From NCBI GenBank assembly GCA_016649675.1, contig JAENXG010000076.1, positions 1 through 9,645 of the forward strand: DNA of 9,645 nt, read 5' to 3'. The DNA is from Methyloceanibacter sp. (GTDB lineage: Bacteria; Pseudomonadota; Alphaproteobacteria; Rhizobiales; Methyloligellaceae). Below are positions 1-4,771 of this stretch, piece by piece; the stretch's first letter is position 1, and the number at the start of each line of letters is the position of its first letter. Made by a program: the position numbers and the translations under genes. The notes under the pieces were generated by a model, which worked only from the letters and a program-made list of their open reading frames with translations, searched no databases and was not told where the DNA came from.

Positions 1-181
1 CCGTGAATATGGGGAGTGTAGCGAAAAATCATTCCCCCAGGAAGCTAGTGGACGCGAAAATAAGCAAAATTGTTTCTTTCACGCGCGAATGGTAGAAATA
101 TTTTCTGAATCGATGCCTTCGCGCAACGCGGCAGCCACGCCGGGCGCGGCGGGCGCAAAATCCTTGCGTTCGGCCGCGGCC

Positions 182-634
182 CTAGCGGGGCGCGCGCGGC
201 GGCTCGGGGCGGGTCGCAGTCCCTTCCACGAGCGCGTCCCTGATCTCCTCCAGGAGCTGCACCTCGCGCGAGGGCGGCGGCTCGGCCGCCGGGTCCTCCT
301 CCTGCTTGCGGCGCAACTGGTTCATGGCCTTGACCACCATGAACAGCACGAAGGCCACGATCATGAAGCTGATCAAATTATTGATGAACACGCCGAAATT
401 AACGGTCGGGGCGCCGGCTTGCTTGGCTTGCGCCAGGGAATCGTAATGCTGACCGTTGAGCGGCACGAACATGTTGGAGAAATCGACGCCCCCGGTGATC
501 ACGCCCATCGGGGGCATGACAATGTCATCGACGAGCGACCTCACGATGGTGGAGAAAGCGGCACCGATGATGATGCCGACCGCCATGTCGACCACATTGC
601 CACGAAGCGCGAATTCCTTGAATTCCTTCAGCAT
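182..634 (-). CDS. mscL: Large-conductance mechanosensitive channel MscL
   Basis: Homopentameric inner-membrane channel that opens under membrane tension and releases solutes during hypo-osmotic shock. The 150-residue product begins MLKEFKEFALRGNVVDMAVG, which matches the MscL N-terminal amphipathic helix and the start of the pore helix TM1. The constriction-lining stretch GIIIGAAFSTIV follows at residues 20-31, then the DDIVMPP loop. A second membrane helix lies near residues 79-100 (NNLISFMIVAFVLFMVV). The cytoplasmic helix REVQLLEEIRDALVEG forms the C-terminal bundle in this family. The length is slightly above the usual ~136 residues because of a Pro/Glu-rich linker and tail. The reading frame extends upstream to 754, but this start is chosen because it matches the family N-terminus and has a strong Shine-Dalgarno (GAGGAGGA, complement of 641-648) six bases ahead. 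It is divergent from the symporter cluster, with 173 bases between the two starts. Family identity is very secure. Confidence 0.97.
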   Translation of the reverse strand: MLKEFKEFALRGNVVDMAVGIIIGAAFSTIVRSLVDDIVMPPMGVITGGVDFSNMFVPLNGQHYDSLAQAKQAGAPTVNFGVFINNLISFMIVAFVLFMVVKAMNQLRRKQEEDPAAEPPPSREVQLLEEIRDALVEGTATRPEPPRAPR

Positions 635-753
635 CGCTGCTCCTCCTCGGATCTTGGCCCAAACAAGAGGCCACTCCATGCCATGTTTGAATGCCAATGC
701 TGCGCGCGCAGTTTGCAAGCTCGCTTCTAACTGATACCTGAATGTCGGCCACA

Positions 754-788
754 AACTCCAGACCTCTCCAAAGAGAGGGGATGGAGTT
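754..788 (+). promoter_or_regulatory. Stem-loop in the leader of the symporter operon
   Basis: A perfect 6-bp stem (CCTCTC 763-768, GAGAGG 773-778) closes a CAAA tetraloop. A second 6-bp arm pair, AACTCC 754-759 with GGAGTT 783-788, encloses it across a small internal loop. It ends 8 bases before the ribosome binding site GGGAGG (797-802) of the DUF4212 gene. It could be an mRNA leader structure or an operator for a dimeric regulator. There is no T-tract, so it does not look like an intrinsic terminator. The pairing is seen directly; any function is inference. Confidence 0.35.
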
Positions 789-807
789 CAGTGGATGGGA
801 GGACGCG

Positions 808-1089
808 ATGTCGACAGAGCTTCCCGCGAGCGAGCATGAAGGGCGCGACCGCCACCAGCTCCGGACGCTGATCCTCGCCATCGCCATCCTGTCTGCCGTC
901 ATGCTGGCCGTGTTTCTCGGCGTCGCCACCGCAACCTGGCTCAACCAATACGGCTTCCTGCACTTCCCGCTCGGCTTCTATCTTCTGGCGCAAGGGCTCC
1001 TCATCTTCATCGTCGTGGCGACCTTCTGGTTCATTCGCCTGCAGGAGCGCATCGACCAGGCCCGGGGCGAAAGCGAGGAGCTCGGTTAG
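808..1089 (+). CDS. DUF4212 small subunit of a sodium:solute symporter
   Basis: A 93-residue membrane protein of the DUF4212/TIGR03647 type, a small partner encoded just ahead of an SSS-family transporter. Two hydrophobic helices (about residues 20-42 and 55-77) flank the family signature FPLGFYLLAQG at 53-63. The charged C-terminal tail (RLQERIDQARGESEELG) probably faces the cytoplasm. The start at 808 is preferred because GGGAGG (797-802) lies five bases upstream. In-frame starts at 742 and 781 would add residues unlike the family and lack good spacing. The stop is followed three bases later by the start of the large subunit, so the two are very likely co-translated. The precise role of these small subunits is not established; stability or assembly of the transporter is the usual assumption. 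Confidence 0.9.
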   Translation: MSTELPASEHEGRDRHQLRTLILAIAILSAVMLAVFLGVATATWLNQYGFLHFPLGFYLLAQGLLIFIVVATFWFIRLQERIDQARGESEELG

Positions 1090-1092
1090 GCG

Positions 1093-2958
1093 ATGAGCGC
1101 CCCTTCGCGCCTGCGCAACCCGAACCCGCATCTCGGCGCCTATTACGGCATCGTCACGAGCGCCTTCGTCTCCCTTATCATCATGGTCGCCATGTTCGAG
1201 CAGCTCGGCTGGCGGCCGCCGCAGCTGGCGGAAACCATGATCGTGCTGCCGCTCGCGCTCTATCTCCTCATCGCCATCGGCGCGCGGACGCTCGAGGTCG
1301 AGGATTTCTTCGTCTCGGGGCGGCGCGTGCCGCCCGTGTTCAACGGCATCGTGCTGGCAGCGACGGCGGTGGGTGGGGTCGGCTTCCTTGCCTATACCGG
1401 GACGGTGTTCTTTCTCGGCTTCGATGCCTTGGCGATCGGGCTCGGCTGGACCGCGGGCATGCTCGCCGGCGGCGTCCTGTTCGTTCCTTATCTACGGAAA
1501 GCGGGCTCCTACACGCTGCCGAGCTTTCTCGGTCACCGCTTCCGCTCGCGCACGCTCCGCATGACGGCAAGCGTGATGCAGCTCCCGCCCACGGCGCTTC
1601 TGCTCGTCGCCGAGATCAAGGTCGCGGCGTTGATCGCCGCGCTGTTTCTGCCGGTCTCCTTCTCGCTTGCCGTGCTCATGCTGGCAGGCCTCATCGCCTT
1701 GGTCGCGATCCTCGGCGGCATGCGGGCCTTGACCTGGACGGGAAGTGCGGAGTTCATCGTCGGCGCGGTCGGACTTGCGGTGGTGGTGGTCAGCGTGTCG
1801 CTCGTCCTCACCAACCTGCCGGCGCCGCAACTCACTTACGGGGAGATGTTCTCCTCCTTGCACAATGCCGAGATCACGGCGGGTCTTTTGCCGGTGCAGC
1901 CGGGGGGATTGGCGGCCGCGCTGCCGGGGGTCGCGCCCATGGCGATCAGCAAACCTTTCCTGCAGCCCTTCGGCGCTCTGAGCGAGGTCGACTTCGTGAC
2001 GCTGCTGCTGTGCCTCACCCTCGGCACCGCGGCCCTGCCGAGCCTCCTTGCGCGGAGCGGAGTGACGAGCTCGATCGCCGAGCAGCGCCGCTCGGCGGCG
2101 TGGGGATTGCTGTTCGTGGCCATGTTCGTGATGACGGCGCCGGCTATGGCCGCATTCGCCAAGCTGATCATCTTCCGCGATATCGCTCTTGCACCGGCCT
2201 CGGCGTTGCCGGCCTGGCTCACCGAGTTGAGCGCGCGCCAGCTGATCCAAGCCGCCGATACCAATGGCGACGGCTCCATCGGGGCGGCCGAGCTTCTCGT
2301 CGCGCGCGACGGCATCGCGCTTGCGCTACCGGCGGCGGCACAACTCCCTTACGTCTGCACCGCGCTGATGGCCGCGGCCGGAATGGCGGTGGCACTCGCG
2401 GCCGCAGGCGCCCATCTCTTCACGCTCGCGGCGAGTCTTGCCGAGGACCTTTACCGCGTGCTCGACCGTCGCCAGACGCTGCCGAGGCTCATCGCCGCCT
2501 GGGCGGCGATCGCGGCGTCGGCGCTGTTTGCCGCCGTGTTCCTCGTCATCGCCAATCTCGATCCACTCAAAGCGGCCTTGACCGCGTTCGCCTTTGCGGC
2601 TTCGACCTTCTTCCCTGTGCTCCTGCTCGCCATCTGGTGGGGACGCTGCACGGAGCGGGGCGCGCTTGCTGCTATCGGTACGGGATTTGCCGTCATGGTG
2701 CTCGAGGTCAGCATGGGGAGTGCCTTCGGCGCCGGCGAAATGGGCCTCACCACCCCGATCGCAAGCCTGATCGGCGCGTTTCTTGCGCTCGTCGCAGGCG
2801 TTGCGGTCAGCCTCGCCTGGCCGCAAGGCTCGAAGGCCGGGGAGAGCTATCGCGAGGAGATGCGCGACCCGGGCGGCGAGGCGATCTACGATCGCGCCCA
2901 GCAGCGCGCCGCCGCTGCGGCTGCTTCTGTGGCGGCCGCCGGCGCGACCGCCGAGTAA
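1093..2958 (+). CDS. SSS-family symporter, VC_2705-like, with an EF-hand loop
   Basis: A 621-residue polytopic inner-membrane transporter of the solute:sodium symporter family, nearest to the VC_2705/ActP-like branch that pairs with DUF4212. Family marks are GRRVPPVFNG (77-85 area), VPYLRKAGSYTLPSFLGHRF (131-150), GGMRALTWTG (208-217) and AEDLYRVLDRR (450-460). The substrate cannot be read from sequence; short-chain carboxylates are plausible from ActP kinship.

Two things are odd. Residues 389-400 (DTNGDGSIGAAE) form a complete EF-hand loop between the helices corresponding to core TM7 and TM8. Motifs that normally carry the cation site are altered: ATAVGGVGF at 90-98, where relatives have a D-[WY]-M-S-A-A-S-F type motif, and LAA at 435-437, where many members have M/L-S-T. 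The C-terminus is an Ala-rich soluble tail. The start is fixed by the 3-base gap from the small subunit; GAGGAG just upstream serves as binding site. Family membership is secure; transported solute and coupling ion are unknown. Confidence 0.9.
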   Translation: MSAPSRLRNPNPHLGAYYGIVTSAFVSLIIMVAMFEQLGWRPPQLAETMIVLPLALYLLIAIGARTLEVEDFFVSGRRVPPVFNGIVLAATAVGGVGFLAYTGTVFFLGFDALAIGLGWTAGMLAGGVLFVPYLRKAGSYTLPSFLGHRFRSRTLRMTASVMQLPPTALLLVAEIKVAALIAALFLPVSFSLAVLMLAGLIALVAILGGMRALTWTGSAEFIVGAVGLAVVVVSVSLVLTNLPAPQLTYGEMFSSLHNAEITAGLLPVQPGGLAAALPGVAPMAISKPFLQPFGALSEVDFVTLLLCLTLGTAALPSLLARSGVTSSIAEQRRSAAWGLLFVAMFVMTAPAMAAFAKLIIFRDIALAPASALPAWLTELSARQLIQAADTNGDGSIGAAELLVARDGIALALPAAAQLPYVCTALMAAAGMAVALAAAGAHLFTLAASLAEDLYRVLDRRQTLPRLIAAWAAIAASALFAAVFLVIANLDPLKAALTAFAFAASTFFPVLLLAIWWGRCTERGALAAIGTGFAVMVLEVSMGSAFGAGEMGLTTPIASLIGAFLALVAGVAVSLAWPQGSKAGESYREEMRDPGGEAIYDRAQQRAAAAAASVAAAGATAE

Positions 2959-2979
2959 GCGTGCCGGAACAGGGATCCC

Positions 2980-3954
2980 ATGGACTACCAGTCAACGCCA
3001 AAGCCGACGCGCCAGACGCTGTACCCGGAGATCGTCCCCTACCGGACGGGCAAGCTCAAGGTCTCCGACCTGCATGAGCTCTATTTCGAGGAATGCGGCT
3101 CGCCCTCGGGCAAGCCGGTGGTGCTGCTGCATGGCGGACCGGGCGGCGGCATCAACCCGATCATGCGCCGCTATCACGACCCGCGCGCCTACCGCATCGT
3201 GCTGTTCGACCAGCGCGGCTGCGGACGCTCCACCCCGCATGCCTCGCTCGAAGAGAACACGACCTGGCATCTCGTCGACGACATCGAGCGCTTGCGCGAG
3301 TATCTCGGCATCGAACGCTGGCAGGTATTCGGGGGCTCGTGGGGCTCGACGCTCGGGCTCGCCTACGCCGAGACGCATCCCGAGCGGGTGACCGAGCTCC
3401 TGCTCAGGGGCATCTTCACGCTGAGGCGCGCCGAGCTCGAATGGTTCTATCAGGAGGGCTCGAGCTGGATCTTCCCCGACGCGTTCGAGGATTATGTCAG
3501 CGTGATCCCGGAGGCCGAGCGCGGCGACATGATCGCGGCCTATCACCGGCGCCTCACCCATCCCGATCCGGTCGTGCAGCTCGAAGCGGCGCGCGCCTGG
3601 AGCGCATGGGAAGGCAAGACCTTGTCGCTGTTCCCCGACGCCGAGCGGGTGCGCCGCTTCTCCGAGGACCACTACGCGCTCGCCTTTGCGCGCATCGAGT
3701 GCCACTATTTCGTCAATCGCGGCTTCTTCCGCGCCGACGATCAGCTGATCGCCGACGCTCATCGCCTGAGCGCCATTCCCGGCGTGATCGTGCATGGCCG
3801 TTACGACGTGGTGACGCCGGTCAAGATCGCCCATGATCTGTCCCGCGCTTGGCCGCAAGCGCGATTGCGGGTGGTGCCCGACGCCGGCCACGCCATGACC
3901 GAGCCCGGCATCGTCCATGAGCTGGTCGCCGCGACCAAGGCCTTCGCCCGCTAG
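2980..3954 (+). CDS. pip: Proline iminopeptidase (peptidase family S33)
   Basis: Cytoplasmic alpha/beta-hydrolase that removes N-terminal proline from small peptides. At 324 residues it is the usual length for the family. The oxyanion-hole motif HGGPGGG is at 51-57 and DQRGCGRS at 77-84. The nucleophile elbow GGSWGS places the catalytic serine at 120. The acid is Asp276 in GRYDVVTP and the base is His304 in DAGHAM. Glu211 (WSAWEGKT) and Glu240 (ARIECHYF) sit where the bacterial enzymes hold the substrate's free amino group, which separates this from generic hydrolases. The N-terminal LYPEIVPYRTGKLKVSDLHELYFEECG is also typical. It starts 21 bases after the symporter stop with a modest AGGGA site (2971-2975), so co-transcription is likely but not proven. 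A palindromic element follows the stop immediately. No residue essential to the family appears missing. Confidence 0.95.
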   Translation: MDYQSTPKPTRQTLYPEIVPYRTGKLKVSDLHELYFEECGSPSGKPVVLLHGGPGGGINPIMRRYHDPRAYRIVLFDQRGCGRSTPHASLEENTTWHLVDDIERLREYLGIERWQVFGGSWGSTLGLAYAETHPERVTELLLRGIFTLRRAELEWFYQEGSSWIFPDAFEDYVSVIPEAERGDMIAAYHRRLTHPDPVVQLEAARAWSAWEGKTLSLFPDAERVRRFSEDHYALAFARIECHYFVNRGFFRADDQLIADAHRLSAIPGVIVHGRYDVVTPVKIAHDLSRAWPQARLRVVPDAGHAMTEPGIVHELVAATKAFAR

Positions 3955-4024
3955 AGCGCTTTTTGTTTGAGCATGATCTTTTCGGAAAACCGGTTCCCAC
4001 TTTTCCGGATCATGCTCCAGCGCT
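3955..4024. repeat. Rhizobiales-type palindromic intergenic repeat, copy 1
   Basis: A long imperfect palindrome between the convergent pip and yjbQ stops. Outer arms AGCGCT lie at 3955-3960 and 4019-4024. The core (3971-4016) folds as GCATGATC (3971-3978) with GATCATGC (4008-4015) and CGGAAAA (3983-3989) with TTTTCCG (4001-4007). It has a TTTT bulge on one side and an 11-base loop. A 46-bp core identical to this one recurs at 9545-9590 in the same orientation. I recall this sequence type as a high-copy extragenic repeat in rhizobial and related genomes; that is memory, not a search. It may act as a bidirectional terminator or mRNA-stabilising hairpin for the two converging transcripts. Confidence 0.88.
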
Positions 4025-4029
4025 AAAGC

Positions 4030-4467
4030 TCAGGCTTCGGCCACATGGCCGATGAAGCTCAGCGCGATATTCCGCTGATGCGGGCTCGCGCGATGCTCGA
4101 TGAGAAAGACGCCCTGCCAGCGGCCGAGCACCATGTGGCCGTCCTTCACCGGGATGGAAAGGCTCACGGACGTGAGCATCGCCTTGATGTGGCTCGGCAT
4201 GTCGTCCGACCCCTCCTCGGCGTGGGCGTAGGCGCGATGCTCAGGCGCCAAGGCCTCGAGCGCATCGATCAGATCGCGCTGCACTTTCGGATCGGCATTC
4301 TCTTGAACGATCAGCGACGCCGAGGTGTGGGAGACGAACACGGTGAGAAGGCCGTTCTCGCCGGCGATGGATTCGAGCCAGCGGGCAAGCTCGCGCGTGA
4401 TCTCGGTAAAGCCTTTGCCGCGTGTGGCGACCATCAGCACATGGCTCGCCTGCACCATCTCAGCCAT
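4030..4467 (-). CDS. YjbQ family protein (UPF0047, secondary thiamine-phosphate synthase-like)
   Basis: A 145-residue soluble protein of the YjbQ/UPF0047 family. Some members have weak thiamine-phosphate synthase activity in vitro, but the physiological role is unsettled. Conserved blocks are seen in order: TRGKGFTEIT (15-24), HTSASLIVQENADP (47-60), the His-containing AHAEEGSDD (81-89), SHIKAMLTS (92-100) and LGRWQGVFLIEH (114-125). The usual DGPR near the end is changed to ASPHQR (127-132), leaving Arg132. The three conserved polar clusters that form the presumed active pocket are present. No clear Shine-Dalgarno precedes the ATG at 4467. A second in-frame ATG at 4458 is possible; a stop at 4486-4488 limits extension. 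It converges on pip across the palindrome and is divergent from the PodJ-like gene. The family call is secure; the enzymatic function is not. Confidence 0.93.
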   Translation of the reverse strand: MAEMVQASHVLMVATRGKGFTEITRELARWLESIAGENGLLTVFVSHTSASLIVQENADPKVQRDLIDALEALAPEHRAYAHAEEGSDDMPSHIKAMLTSVSLSIPVKDGHMVLGRWQGVFLIEHRASPHQRNIALSFIGHVAEA

Positions 4468-4771
4468 GGCTAGAATAGCGCCCCATCAAGGCCACGGCAT
4501 TCATGAGGGCTCCATCCGTTTGATTGCCACGTGATGCAGCATCGTCGCGCCCGCACGCGCGGTTGACAAGGCCCCCGCCGCGCCCCGCCGCAGGCCCCGT
4601 GACACCAACGCCCCACCGGCGCTGCCGTCCCACAATAGAGCGGGGCTTAACGCAAAATTTACTCAGGCTTGCCACCTTGGTTCTCCACCGCTTCGCCGCG
4701 TGTCTCCTCGGACCGGTCCCTCGACCAATCGGAGTCGTATTTGGGCGGCGTTGCTCGCCATGGGGAACGGG
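4468..4771. other. Divergent intergenic region between yjbQ and the PodJ-like gene
   Basis: About 300 bases without a convincing gene, presumably holding the promoters of both flanking genes. The stretch around 4570-4620 is very C-rich. The most promoter-like patch is the AT-richer segment around 4645-4665. No clear sigma-70 -35/-10 pair with good spacing was found on either strand. If the PodJ-like protein began at 4700, the right end of this region would be coding. The reading frame is open there but the residues do not resemble the family start. Confidence 0.5.
4647..4661 (+). promoter_or_regulatory. Degenerate CtrA-box-like motif upstream of the PodJ-like gene
   Basis: TTAA (4647-4650), seven bases, then TTTA (4658-4661). 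This resembles the alphaproteobacterial CtrA consensus TTAA-N7-TTAA with one mismatch in the second half. Cell-cycle regulation would make sense for a polar organiser, and the site lies about 110 bases before the chosen start. A match this short is weak evidence on its own. Confidence 0.2.

Noticed and set aside
20..60. GGGGGAATG on the minus strand near 31-39 as a possible start of a leftward gene
   Set aside because: The purine run directly abuts the ATG with no spacing, and only about ten codons are visible before the window edge.
3..95. Short open plus-strand frame at the left edge ending in TAG at 93-95, possibly a gene tail
   Set aside because: Only about 30 codons, no recognisable family, no supporting context. 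The 1-181 stretch is AT-richer and reads as intergenic sequence downstream of mscL.
2992..3918. A 308-codon minus-strand frame opposite pip
   Set aside because: It is antisense to a gene with a full catalytic triad and shows no domain of its own.
4563..4591. TTGACA at 4563-4568 as a -35 box for the PodJ-like gene
   Set aside because: The bases 17 positions downstream are C/G-rich with no -10-like hexamer.
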